A DNA stretch of 64,000 bases, from NCBI RefSeq assembly GCF_000372725.1, contig NW_005199770.1:852614-916613 (forward strand), written 5' to 3'. The position numbers and the translations under genes were made by a program. This DNA comes from Emiliania huxleyi CCMP1516. Lineage: Eukaryota; Haptophyta; Isochrysidales; Noelaerhabdaceae. Positions 1 to 9,632 of the stretch are shown here, piece by piece; the first letter of the stretch is position 1, and each line of letters begins with the position of its first letter. The notes beneath the pieces were generated by a model. The model searched no databases. It saw only the letters and a program-made list of their open reading frames with translations, and was not told the DNA's origin.

Positions 1-824
1 GAGGAGCGCCGCCTTGGCCACCACCCACATGCACCCACCCATGGTCGCGTACCTGCAGACCGGGGCGGCGCGGCAGCTGGATAAGGAGGTGCGGTGCTGT
101 GTGTCCCGCGCCTCGTGCGTCAGTACCAGTGGACACGGCGGCGCACAGCCGAGTAGCCGTGCGGGCCTCAAGGCCTTGCTGCAGTCACTGAAGGGTGCCT
201 GGACGCCGCATCTACATGGCTGGCGCACGAGCCGTTCCGCGAGTCTCGCATGATCTTGAGGATCTGCGACTTTGTCCATCCGCCGCCAAAGCCGTCGAGC
301 GTGTCGCAGAGCCCGTCCTCGTGGAAGCACCCCGTCAGCCACAGAGTGCCCGCCATGGAGACGGCGGCGGCGACGAGCGGCGGCCAGAGGCTCGCGGCGG
401 CGTCGTAGAAGGCGGCGGCCCACGCGCCGATCAGTGCGCCGATGAGCGGGAAGTGCGCCATCGACCGCATCAGATAGCCCGGGTGGTGGTCGCACCAGCC
501 GGGGCAGGGCAGCCGCGTCAGGAACATCACGCAAGTCCAGAAGCTCCGCAGCTCGCTGGCGACGAGGCCGTCGGCGCGAGCCGCGGCCTCAAACTCGTCG
601 AGCGGCGTGCGCTTCGCGGTGCCCGTGCCTCGCGCCGCCACCTCGGACCGATCGATCATGCTCGTCGCGCCCGCACCAAAGCCGTCCGACGAGGCGACGC
701 GCACACCGTCGGGCTGGCTCCCGCCAGAGGCTCTGCGTCGGCGCGGGCTCTTTGCCGGTCGGCCTTCCGCAGCCGCGCGGAGCCTGGCCGCCGTCGGGTT
801 GCCGAGAGCGTTGTTTGGTGCCAT
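1..824 (-). CDS. cobS: Adenosylcobinamide-GDP ribazoletransferase (cobalamin synthase), 5' part, two exons, runs off the window
   Basis: CobS joins adenosylcobinamide-GDP to alpha-ribazole, the last nucleotide-loop step of cobamide assembly, in a membrane. Seen here: exon 1 (824 down to 229) has an unconserved 90-residue leader, then the family start FWTCVMFLTRLPCP, a hydrophobic stretch, the metal-binding signature HEDGLCDTLDGFGGG, and ILKIMRDSRNG. A 176-nt intron (53-228, GT donor, CTGCAG acceptor) joins in phase to SYATMGGCMWVVAKAALL, which is the next conserved CobS block. The rest lies beyond base 1. The basic leader with Asp-rich spacer could be an organelle presequence. Known: several algae that cannot make B12 keep CobS/CobT/CobC to remodel pseudocobalamin; that role here is inferred. 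The identification is firm, the targeting is not. Confidence 0.9.
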
Positions 825-1649
825 CGAGGATTGGTGGGATTAGGGCAGCAACCCGACGGGCAAACCCCGCCCCGCTCGGAGGGCGTGCACCACACGACCT
901 AGCCCTGCTCGCAGCGCTAGCAACCCGCTTTCTTTGTTTCGCGCTTTCTTTCTTTTCTGCGCTCTTCTTAAAAGCGGAGGGTACAGGTCCTGGCTTCGGT
1001 TTCGCAACAGCTTCGTTTTCACAACACGGCCGCCTCGCGACGCCGCGCCGTCGTGCAGATCGTGCCCGAGCCGTCCACAAGGCCGCCGGCACATGTGCCA
1101 ATGTGTGCCCGGAGCGCAGGGAGTCGATGGGTGCCGCAGTCCAAGCGATCACTGCACTGCAGTGCTCGCTCGCACTGCGGCGCTGCGCCACGGCGGCGAA
1201 GCATGTCTGGACTTCAAGGACAGTCAGTGCTTCTCCGCTGCTCGAGGCTTGCGGCAAGGTCCAGGCCGACCACACGGAGCACCCGAGGCAGCTGGCGTGG
1301 CCTCACTCATGACCTGTGCTACCCGTCGGCGGGGCCAGCTGCGGTTTCACAACGCGCCTCATTTTTGGCACCCTCCTGCTAGCCGCGCATGAGTAGGGAG
1401 ACCGTGTGTGGTGTCTTCGCGGCCTAGAGCACCCTCTTGGCAGTCTATATTCCGGATTTTAGCCCTCCTGTCGCATCTGGTGAGCCGTACCATAGCGAGG
1501 ACCAAACGTGTTGTGAAACCAAAGCCAGGATTTGCACCTGGCTTTACTCTTTTGCGGTTTCGCGCCTTCGCCCGCGCGGCGGCATCTGTAGCTCGTTCTT
1601 GTAGCGCGCGAAGTCCCGCGCGGAGTCGTTCGCCCGGACTGGTTAGCTT
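825..1649. other. Divergent intergenic region
   Basis: This stretch separates two divergently transcribed genes (CobS leftward, RING/TRAF rightward) and must hold both promoters. I see no protein-like reading frame, no TATA-like box I would defend, and no repeat. Confidence 0.4.
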
Positions 1650-2714
1650 ATGAAGCGCTGTCTGCCAACCATCCCCCCCGGGCTTCAGTCAACCTCCTCG
1701 GACGGCGTGCCGATCCTCCACGGCAGCCAGCGTTCCGGCCGTCGCGTGCGCTACACGGTGGCGCCTCTCACGCAGGTAGCCGATGGAGAGGCCGCGGCAC
1801 TGCCAGCGACGGCCGACCCGCCACGCCGATCGCTGTGCCCGGTCTGCAACAACGTGATGGTGGATCCGGTCGCGCCGCCGTGCGGCCACTCCTTCTGCTC
1901 GAAATGCACCCAGACGCTCGAGCACCCGGAGCAGGGCGGGAAGATCGAGTGCCCGACCTGCGCCCGCCCGGCGCTCGCGTCGAGCGTGAGGCCTTCGTCG
2001 ATGATGTCGTGGCTGCTGGGCGGTGTGCGTGTCCGGTGCACGGCGCCCGGCTGTGGCCACGAGAGTGACCGCTCCTCGGCTGGCGCACACGCCGCCGCCT
2101 GTCCTCACGTGCTGGTGGAGTGCCCGCACGCTTCGATGGGCTGCGCGGCCAAGGTGGCTCGCGGCAGCCTCGCGCAGCACCTCGCGGGCTGCCCATTCGA
2201 GGCGTGCCAGTCGTTTATGGCGGCGACCCTGCGCCGCCTCCAGGCGCTGGAGGCCGACCGCGACCAGCTCCGCAGCGAGGTGGCCACCCTTCGCAACGCC
2301 GTCCGCTGGAGCGAGGCCAACCAGCCGATGCCGTGTGCCGACTGCCGCATGCTCTTTGTGCCCCGGGCCGACGAGGAGCCGGAGCCCGCCCCTCCCACCG
2401 CGCCCCGCGCGTCCGCCGCGCCGCCACCGCCCTGCGTCCCTGCGGACGCCGCCGATCCCGTCACGACCTTTCGGCCGTGGCCGGTCCGGGCTGGCGGCGG
2501 CGGCACTCCGGCAGCGTCGAGGGAGGGTGCTGCGGCGGCGGCGGCGACGATTCGCGCCGGCTGCGTCGCGGGAGGGTGCTGCGTCCACCGGCGCGACGAG
2601 GAGTGGTACGCAGACTTTCGGCAGAGGAAGATCCGCTTCCTCCGCGAGGCTGCCAGCGCCAAGCCGCCTCCGGGATCCCGCTTGAGCTTTGAGCACCAGG
2701 AGCCCTCGTTGTGA
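1650..2714 (+). CDS. RING plus TRAF-type zinc-finger protein, probable E3 ubiquitin ligase
   Basis: Single-exon, 354 residues. A C3HC4 RING finger spans about residues 63-104 (CPVC, CGHSFCSKC, CPTC). It is followed by two TRAF-like zinc-binding segments (about 125-195) with spaced Cys/His pairs (CTAPGCGHE, HAAACPHVLVECPH, HLAGCPFEAC). A short coiled coil follows (LRRLQALEADRDQLRSEVATL). The C-terminal third is low-complexity Ala/Pro with further CxxC pairs (CADC, CVAGGCC). Known for the family: RING domains recruit an E2 and TRAF fingers bind partners or lipids, so ubiquitin transfer is the likely job; the substrate is unknown. The start is the first ATG of the open frame and leaves a plain N-terminus without signal peptide. 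A second, related RING/TRAF gene lies at the right end of the window. Confidence 0.8.
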   Translation: MKRCLPTIPPGLQSTSSDGVPILHGSQRSGRRVRYTVAPLTQVADGEAAALPATADPPRRSLCPVCNNVMVDPVAPPCGHSFCSKCTQTLEHPEQGGKIECPTCARPALASSVRPSSMMSWLLGGVRVRCTAPGCGHESDRSSAGAHAAACPHVLVECPHASMGCAAKVARGSLAQHLAGCPFEACQSFMAATLRRLQALEADRDQLRSEVATLRNAVRWSEANQPMPCADCRMLFVPRADEEPEPAPPTAPRASAAPPPPCVPADAADPVTTFRPWPVRAGGGGTPAASREGAAAAAATIRAGCVAGGCCVHRRDEEWYADFRQRKIRFLREAASAKPPPGSRLSFEHQEPSL

Positions 2715-3098
2715 GCGCGCAGTGGCGCTCGGCCATCTCGGTTCTGCGCACTCTCTTGATCTAGGGGTGTACTCAAGCGCCTGCTTGGGAGGGCGGGCTG
2801 GAGGCGGCGGCGCGGGATGGGGGGGTCAGAAGATCAGAATTGAGAAAAGTGAGAGGGGACATCGGTGTGGGCACCTATCGTGCTCGAGCCTGGGGAGTAA
2901 CCCCACACGAGATATGAGTGGCTAGGAATAGTAAAAGTCTGGACATTTCCGAATTTTCCGAAGCCGTGTAACGTTCGCCGGATACACCGGAATCCCGAAT
3001 CCGCGAGACACATACCTCATACGTGCCGGGCCAGCCCACGGTCGTCGGTCGAGCCGCGGCGTGCCTCTCGCGCGTGCGCGTGCGCGTCACTGCTCACT
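2715..3098. other. Intergenic, nothing recognised
   Basis: This is the 3' flank of the RING/TRAF gene. It includes a locally AT-richer patch around 2920-3000. No gene or repeat is seen. Confidence 0.35.
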
Positions 3099-3477
3099 GG
3101 TTGGCCGCCGGCGCGCACGCCGCCTCGTAGCAGAGCACGGGCTGGCGGCAGAGCGCGCAGGTCGCCGCCTCGCCGCACGCGATGCGGGAAGAGCTTCACA
3201 TCACGTTGATCGAGATGACGCGCGCCTTGAGCGCGTTCTTGGGCGTGGGTCCGCCCTTTGGCTTGTGGGCGACACGAGGTCGTCGACGGCGAAGACGTCG
3301 TGCATCGACATCGCGATGCGCTGCTCCTGCGTATCGCTGGAACCAGCCCTGCGTCCAGTCGCCCGCGCCGTGTTTCTGTGCCGGCCACTCGCGCATCTCG
3401 ACGCACTGCTCCGCGCCCGTGTCGACGTGTGTGGAACTGGATCGGCGCGACCGTGTGGGCGCGCAAGACGATATATG
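3099..3477 (-). pseudogene. Possible coding remnant with RING-like tail
   Basis: On the minus strand this stretch has protein-like pieces in different frames: EMREWPAQKHGAGDWTQGWF (about 3397-3325), QEQRIAMSMHDVFAVDDLV (about 3330-3275), PKNALKARVISINVM ending in TGA (about 3243-3196), and a Cys-rich end, CGEAATCALCRQPV, ending in TGA near 3099. They could be exons of a short gene or a decayed one lying just downstream of the sulfotransferase stop. I could not join them in frame with defensible splice sites. The composition is more protein-like than the flanks. No function is assigned. Confidence 0.2.
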
Positions 3478-6264
3478 TTAACGCAAGCCCTTGGCGGCGC
3501 GTTGCTGTTCGCACCCGGCGGCCATGGCGGTGCGCTGCATCGCCATCAGACTGCCTCGGCGGTACAGCTTTGCGTCGCCCCTGCCTTGGAGCAGCAGCTC
3601 CTCGAGCAGACTCTTTGCTCCGGGCGTGAGAAGCGACTTGTTGCTATGCGTGGGCATGCCGTCGATCAACGAGCTGTCCTCTGGGCCGCCGAGCCAGTCG
3701 GTGTGGTGCCTCAGCTGCACGAGCACCTCGCCCAGCCGCTCCACCACCCCGACGACGTCTGCCCGGTCGAGGTTCGCCAGCGCGCAGTCGAGCCGGTCCC
3801 CATAGCTGCTGCAGCCCGCCAGGCCGGTGAGATAGCTCGACTGAAGCTCCCTCCCCGCCCAGAGGAGCTGATTATCACGGCGCAGGACAACCTCCGAGAG
3901 CGACGCTCCCGCCCAGCGCCGCCGCTTCACCTCGTGCGACGCAGAGCTGGAGGCGCGCACGTGATCAAAGTAACTCACGAGCAGCGCTTGCGGGTCCCGA
4001 AGCACAACCAGATAGAGGGGGCGCTGCGCCTCCACCGCCAAGGACCAGCCGAGGGCGCGGTGGCCGAAAAGGACCTTGGCGTTGACGGAGCCGCCGCAGG
4101 AGGGTGCGACGGGCTCGTTCCACGGCTCCCCCTGCCGATCTTGGTCGCGGCACATCCAGCTCACGCTGCTGCTCGCACATCGCGCGGTGATGTAACCACG
4201 TATGCTGGATCCGGCTGTCCGTGGAATGTGCACGTGTTGAATCGGCACACCTGAGGCGTGACCGGGTTGGTCGTGCCTCCGGCTGAGCGCGCAACTGTCC
4301 TCCCCGAGCACGCTGGTGCCACCCCCAGGGTCCGGCAAGTGCCCAAAGGATCCAAAGGTCCGCACGAGGGACTCGTCTCGACTCGAGGGCGTCGAGCCAC
4401 TGCGGCCGTTGCCGGGTTTGTGCCACGAGCGTGGCGGCGCACTCGGCGCAAGGCGGTCGGGGGCACCCCCGTCGTCCGTGTGACGGCATGGCAAGCGGTT
4501 GTATCTGGGCGGCGGCAAGGGAGCAGAAAGCCGTCCGATCCAGCGCATCAGCCGCCTAGTGACGTCTGCAGCACCAAATGCCTTGACCGTCCCCTGCCAG
4601 CTGCTCCCATTTGACGCGTGCGCCTTTGCGGCGCAGTGCACGTTGTACAGCCGCAGGAAAGGGCAGGCGTTGAAGGCCTCGAAGCCGTAGAGCTGCTGTA
4701 GAGTCGCCACAAACATGTTCTCCGCGCCCATCGCATTCATCGGCCAGTGCATCCCGCACAGCCTCCAGCGAGGAGGGCGCAGCAGGATGGCGTCCCAAGC
4801 GTATGGCCTGCAGTGCTCGACAAGGAGGGCAGCGGCCTCGCTCGACGCGCCCTCCGCGTAGTAGTGGTGGCGAAAGTGCGCGGGCGACCAGTGGCAAGAC
4901 AATCGTGTGTCTGGAGAGAAGTACTCCGCGTTGAGCACATCTGACCGAGAGGCCCGGCCTTTGGTGCGGTTGGTCGCGGCGCCCTGGCCACCGGCCTGGC
5001 GAAGCCGAAAGGAGCACGGTCGCACGCAGTGCCTCTCGGTCCTTCGGATGGTCTTGATGCACTCGCTTGAGATTACATCCCGGCCGGCGTGCGCGTTGAT
5101 GCTCTGCTGTATCAGCTGCGTCGGCGCAGTGCTGCTGACGGCGAACGCCGTGCGGGGGCCCAGGTGCTCGACCCAGTTGACGCTTCGGACGTCGTGGGCA
5201 TCGAATACCATGTCGGGGTTGGCAAGCGCTACGGGTCGGCCCACGAAGTGTTGAGAGGCGTACTCGAGCATCTCGTCATAAAAGGGCTGGTGATCGGTCG
5301 GGCGACAGACGATGCTCGGCGAGTCCAGCGCCCGCAGCAGGTCGATGCAGCGGCGCTGCTCACTCTCCTCAAAGAGCACGTGAAGCTGCGCAAACGCGCC
5401 GGAGCGAGCATTCAGCCGCATCGCGGCAATCGTCTCTGCCGTATGCGCCTCGCCCTCCTTCCAGACAAAGTTGACGACCAGCGCGTGGAGCGCTCGCTGC
5501 GGCCCGCCGCTCGACTCGTCGGCCGGCTCTGCGACAGAACCGCTGGCCGCCAGGAGATAGCCGCTCGTCTCGACAGCGAGCCCGCACTCTGTAACGTTAG
5601 GGCTCGCCTCTTTGGACATTGGCGCGAGCCCCCAAACGGCAGGGAGGACGCCGTGCAAGCCGGCCGGCCCGCCAACGTTGAGAAACTCAAGGTGAAGGTG
5701 CAGGTGGTGGCGCTGCCTGTGCTCGACCACGCCCGGGCCGGCAGCCCTACTGCTTGCTCTGGCCTGCACGCGGATCTCGAGCCCTGACTCGTGCGCGAGG
5801 CTGACCCCCACGGTTTCAGCGGGAACGCGCCCGATGATTCTGCTCGAGTCGCTCCACGCCGTCACCGTGACATTTCCGATCAAGGCCTGCCCCTGATGCG
5901 TCATCAAGGTACCGTTGACGTCGACCGCGAGCATGCGGAGCGCAGAGAGGTCGGAGTTGACCGCCAGCAAACCTTCTGGCTGGGCCCTGATCACCACCAC
6001 GGTTTGGCCAGCCCTGGCAATGCGCACCGACTGGATCCACCGGCCACCCGTGGCCGAGTCCGCGGTGCCAAACAGCTGCGTGCCACTGTCCTCAAACAGC
6101 TTCACCTCACGCCCGGCTGGCAGCCAGTACCGCTCTCTCTCGGGCGGGAGTATATAGCTTGTGGCCGCTCCATCCACCGGCGGATGCGCGCTGAGCAGGT
6201 GGCTCAGCACCGCCAAGGTCCTTGAGCCCCGGGAGGCCTTACTGGCCGTCAGTCGCCGCATCAA
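3478..6264 (-). CDS. Large protein with glycosyltransferase-like region and C-terminal PAPS-dependent sulfotransferase domain
   Basis: Intronless, 928 residues. The C-terminal quarter is a carbohydrate-sulfotransferase fold. The 5'-phosphosulfate loop HVHIPRTAGSSIRG lies at about residue 675, and the 3'-phosphate motif LVVLRDPQALLVSYFDHVR at about 750-768, the Arg-Asp-Pro then Ser arrangement expected for PAPS binding. The middle third (about 290-600) has the layout of a putative glycosyltransferase family: VALANPDMVFD (compare the ANADI-type acceptor motif), a WDAILLRPP segment, and a final NACPFLRLYNVHC block. Known: sulfotransferases of this type act in the Golgi on glycans. Fusion of both activities is inferred. 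No clear signal anchor is visible at the chosen ATG, so an upstream exon may be missing. The nearby protease and nucleotide-sugar transporter also suit the secretory pathway. Confidence 0.75.
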   Translation of the reverse strand: MMRRLTASKASRGSRTLAVLSHLLSAHPPVDGAATSYILPPERERYWLPAGREVKLFEDSGTQLFGTADSATGGRWIQSVRIARAGQTVVVIRAQPEGLLAVNSDLSALRMLAVDVNGTLMTHQGQALIGNVTVTAWSDSSRIIGRVPAETVGVSLAHESGLEIRVQARASSRAAGPGVVEHRQRHHLHLHLEFLNVGGPAGLHGVLPAVWGLAPMSKEASPNVTECGLAVETSGYLLAASGSVAEPADESSGGPQRALHALVVNFVWKEGEAHTAETIAAMRLNARSGAFAQLHVLFEESEQRRCIDLLRALDSPSIVCRPTDHQPFYDEMLEYASQHFVGRPVALANPDMVFDAHDVRSVNWVEHLGPRTAFAVSSTAPTQLIQQSINAHAGRDVISSECIKTIRRTERHCVRPCSFRLRQAGGQGAATNRTKGRASRSDVLNAEYFSPDTRLSCHWSPAHFRHHYYAEGASSEAAALLVEHCRPYAWDAILLRPPRWRLCGMHWPMNAMGAENMFVATLQQLYGFEAFNACPFLRLYNVHCAAKAHASNGSSWQGTVKAFGAADVTRRLMRWIGRLSAPLPPPRYNRLPCRHTDDGGAPDRLAPSAPPRSWHKPGNGRSGSTPSSRDESLVRTFGSFGHLPDPGGGTSVLGEDSCALSRRHDQPGHASGVPIQHVHIPRTAGSSIRGYITARCASSSVSWMCRDQDRQGEPWNEPVAPSCGGSVNAKVLFGHRALGWSLAVEAQRPLYLVVLRDPQALLVSYFDHVRASSSASHEVKRRRWAGASLSEVVLRRDNQLLWAGRELQSSYLTGLAGCSSYGDRLDCALANLDRADVVGVVERLGEVLVQLRHHTDWLGGPEDSSLIDGMPTHSNKSLLTPGAKSLLEELLLQGRGDAKLYRRGSLMAMQRTAMAAGCEQQRAAKGLR

Positions 6265-6377
6265 TGACCATGGCGTTTGGAATTCTCAGCAAGGTACAGG
6301 AGAGCGGCTGGTTCGTGGAGGAGCATATACACGTCGGCACACGCACACGCGTAGACGTGCGTCCCTAACTTCACTTA

Positions 6378-6435
6378 GCACTTGAGCACTGGATAGGGTC
6401 GATTCCGCGTGGCACGGGACCCCTCGATCGTCTCG
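6378..6435 (-). repeat. Copy 1 of a 55-58 bp dispersed repeat
   Basis: The reverse complement of this block matches 10391-10449 and 34551-34608 with only a few differences. All three copies contain the core GATCGAGGGGTCCCGT and end in TCCAGTGCTCAAGTGCT. Each sits between genes. No reading frame is shared. Confidence 0.85.
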
Positions 6436-6620
6436 CTTCACTTGTTACTTGAGCACCAGAAGAAGTCACAACGACACTCCGACGCACATCACCGGGCACT
6501 ACCGGCACCGGCAAGGTTTTTCCACTTTTGGTACTCAACATGCTTACGCTCGGCGCCTCCAGTACGGAGCCCAAGCGCGGCGGTACTCCAGCACAATATT
6601 CGTCGGTTTCCGTGGGCGTA

Positions 6621-7902
6621 CTAGGGCCTCGGTTTGGGCCGCGGCGCATTCGGATGATTCGCCCCGTTCTGCCAGCCCCTGACATTCATTGCCGCCACCG
6701 CCGCGGCGCGCTGGCTGCGCCGCCTCGCGACGCAGGTGGCCCAGGCTACGTACGCGAGGATGGCAACGCCGAGGATCACGCACGTCACCGCGATGGCGAT
6801 GAAGATGGTGACCCAGTCCACCTCCTCCTGCACGTCTGCGTCGCGGTCCGAGCCCGGCATGTCGCCGGGCTGGCCCTCCGCGTCGCCGAGCTGCGCCAGG
6901 ATCCACCCCCGGTAGGAGGCGACGCGCGTGTACACGCCGGGGAAGCCCGCCTGCGCGCACCCATTGCCAAAGCTGACGATGCCGACGAGCGAGTAGCCCC
7001 CGCCGGGCGCGTACCCAAAGAGCGGGCCGCCAGAGTCGCCCTGGCAGCTGTCGATCTCGCCCTCGGCGTACCTACGAGCCGTGTTACGAGCACCTCGTAA
7101 GCCGGATGGCCAGCAGTAAAACAGCTCGGCAGGTTGGCGCACAACGCCCATATCGGCGCATCTCGGCTCATCTCGGCTCATCTCGACTGATCTCGGTTCA
7201 TCTCGACTCATCTCGGCTCATCTCGGCTCATCTCGGGCCATCTCGGCTCATCTCGTACCCCGCGCAAATCATGGTGTCCGGAATGGGGAAGTTATAATTG
7301 CTGCTGCACGTCGGCTGCCCCACCACGGGCACGGTGGCCTCTTGCAGCGAGTACGCTCCCAATCCGCCCTCCGAGAGGAGGCCCCAGCCCGCGATTTTGA
7401 GGCATGTCCCCTCGTCCTGCCGCTCGGTCGCGCCCGGCCCGTCGAGCGCCGCGATCGGGTCGCAGGGCCCACCGCACCAGTCTCCGTTGACCGGCTCCTT
7501 CAGCCGGATCAGCATGAGGTCGGCGCCGTTTACGAAATCGTCATTCCATTCAGGGTGCCGCCGAAGAAAGTCAACCTCAAAGATTCTATCGTTTGCGTCG
7601 TTTCCACGGTAGTGGAGTCCTACGCTGACTTTTAGCGGGTTCCCCGTCACTGGCGTGCAGTGGGCAGCGGTGAGCACCCACTGCGGCGCGATGAGCGTGC
7701 CGCCGCAGAAGTGATTGCCCTCGCCGGGGCCCTGCCGAAACGAGACGAGCCAGGGGTACTGCTGGGGCGCCGCCGGGGCGCCGCCGACGATCCGCGCTGT
7801 CACGGGCGGGAGCTCGCACGGAGTGACGCCCGTGGTGGAGTGGGCAAGAGCAAGCATGGCCGAAGGGCGAAGGCCAACAAAGGAGGGTCTCTGCGCCGCC
7901 AC
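6621..7902 (-). CDS. Trypsin-like serine protease (S1A) with C-terminal transmembrane anchor, two exons
   Basis: Exon 1 is 7902-7259 and exon 2 is 7071-6621, with a 187-nt GT-AG intron between. Joined, the family core reads ICAG + [16 protein letters not shown] with no gap. The mature N-terminus is [15 protein letters not shown]. The catalytic triad is visible: His in LTAAHC, Asp in [10 protein letters not shown], Ser in GDSGGP. An Asp six residues before the Ser predicts trypsin-like cleavage after Lys/Arg. Paired cysteines are in place (HFCGG/AAHC, GCAQ). After the protease fold comes an acidic linker, then a 25-residue hydrophobic helix ([16 protein letters not shown] and on) followed by RRR, giving an outside-facing enzyme with a short cytosolic tail. 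The leader before the activation site is short and only weakly signal-like. The intron is packed with a 10-bp satellite. Confidence 0.9.
7141..7256 (+). repeat. Intronic 10-bp satellite (unit TCTCGGCTCA on the plus strand)
   Basis: About eleven consecutive decamers fill most of the protease intron, starting right at its donor. Units vary mainly at positions 6-9. In the transcript sense the unit reads TGAGCCGAGA. Confidence 0.95.
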
Positions 7903-7983
7903 TTGACTTCAGCTGGTTTTTTTTTCTGTTTTCTTTTTATTGCGCGGCAAGTCCCGAGAATCACTTCTGCGCTACCTCCGACC

Positions 7984-9632
7984 TCAGACCCAGGGCCGCG
8001 CCCCCTTGACAAAGACCTGCGCCGCGACGCCGAGCTTGCCGTTGGCGAGGAAGAAGGCGTCGCGCACAAACTGGGGCAGCGTGCCGGCGCCGCCGCCCGC
8101 CGTCTCCATCGCGCCGAGCAGCCGCGACTCGAGCTGCAACGCGGTGACCGGCGCGCGCCGCAGCAGCGCGTAGCTCTGGAGCGGGCCCATCACCCTGGCG
8201 GCGAGGCCGCCGGCTCGTGCAGCGGCGAGGCGGTCGGCGAGGCAGTAGCCGTCCTGGATCGCCTGGTTGGCGCCCTGGCCAAGGAAGGGCGCCATCGCGT
8301 GCGCCGCGTCGCCCAGCAACACCGCGCGCCCGCCGCGCGACACCCACGGCGCGGTCGCGTCGTGCTCGTACACGCCTACCGACGGCGGCACCCAGCGCTG
8401 AGCAGCGGCGAGACATGGGCGTCCGTCGCCGCGCTCGCGTCGCGCCGAGCTCGAAACAGCGCTCACACTGCTCGGCGACGGAGACGACCTCGGCCGGGAT
8501 GCCCGCGCGCCGCAGCCGTCCCACGCAGTCCTCGCGCACGTCGCTCGCCTCCCAGTTCGAGTTCTCCGGCGGGGCGGCCGAGCCTACTGAGCGGCTCGTT
8601 GATGAGACGAATCGAGGACGGGCGGACCAGCCGAGGCAGCGCAGCGGTCGAGCCGGCGGCGCGGTCGGCAAACACGACGGCGACCATGTCCGACGTCGCG
8701 CCGTCGGCCGCGCCGGTGCCGTACGAGCCCGTGAGCGCGTATACGCCCTCGCCAAACCACTGGTGAAACTCGCCCTCGGAGCCGGCGGGCCTCGCCCCTC
8801 CCGCAGGCACCACGCCAAACTGGACGCGGATGCCGCTGTACTCCGGCGGCGTCGCGCCGCCGCCGCCCTCCGCGGCGTGGCTCGCCGCGACGTGCTCGCG
8901 CACGCGCGACGAGAGGCCTGCGGTGTGACTGCAGCGTGGTTGCGGGGTGGTTGCGGGGGTGGTTGCGGTCTGCGGTGTGGTCGCGCAAAGGCGCGCGCTG
9001 TGCCACGGTGCGATGTGCGGTGCGGTGAGTGGCGCGGCGCTGTGCAGTGTCGCACCGTCGGCGCCGACGACGAGGTCGAAGCGCTCCGCCGCGCCGCCCT
9101 CGAAGAGCAGCTCGACGCCCGCATCGTCCTCGCGGAGTGACTCGAGCCTCTGCCCAAGCCGCACCGTGCCGACGGGCAGCGAGTCGGCGAGGATGCGCTG
9201 CAGCGCGTCGCGCATGATTGAGAAGGCCTGCGGTGTGCCGTCGGGGGCGACCAGCGCGGGCTCGGCGCTCACGAGCGACTCGACGTCAATGTCGAGCAGC
9301 TCGAACCCGCCGCTCTTCCGGCTCAGGATGCGCCGCACCGGCAGTGCGCTCGCCTTCATTTGCTCACCCAAGCCCAGCCTCGCTAAAACGGCGGCACCGC
9401 CGTTGATCTGGATACCGCCGCCGACACCAGGCTTGAGCTCACTTCTCCTGTCAAACACCGCAACCTCCTCCACGCCAGTGTCGAGCGTCTGCAGCGCACG
9501 AGCCAGCGCGAGACCACCGATTCCGGCGCCGACCACCGCCACACGGCGAGGCGAGGTTGGAGTCGGGCTGGCCACGAGCGAGGCCACGGGCGAGAGAAAC
9601 AAAATGCAGACGCATGGTGTCGGAATGTTCAT
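7984..9632 (-). CDS. FAD-dependent monooxygenase (aromatic hydroxylase / zeaxanthin epoxidase type), four exons
   Basis: Exons 9632-9056, 8917-8654, 8583-8446 and 8375-7984 total 1371 nt (456 residues) and stay in frame. The N-terminus MNIPTPCVCILFLSPVASLV looks like a signal peptide. The Rossmann FAD motif is VAVVGAGIGGLALARAL, the family DG motif is DLVVGADGLSSRVREHV (made only after splicing), and the second FAD motif is VLLGDAAHAMAPFLGQGANQAIQD. The protein would hydroxylate or epoxidise a lipophilic or aromatic substrate with NAD(P)H and O2. A signal-type leader would suit an endomembrane or complex-plastid location, so carotenoid or quinone chemistry is possible but not shown. Introns 2 and 3 (70 nt each) have GC donors and start with near-copies of the next exon's start. 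The substrate is unknown. Confidence 0.88.
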
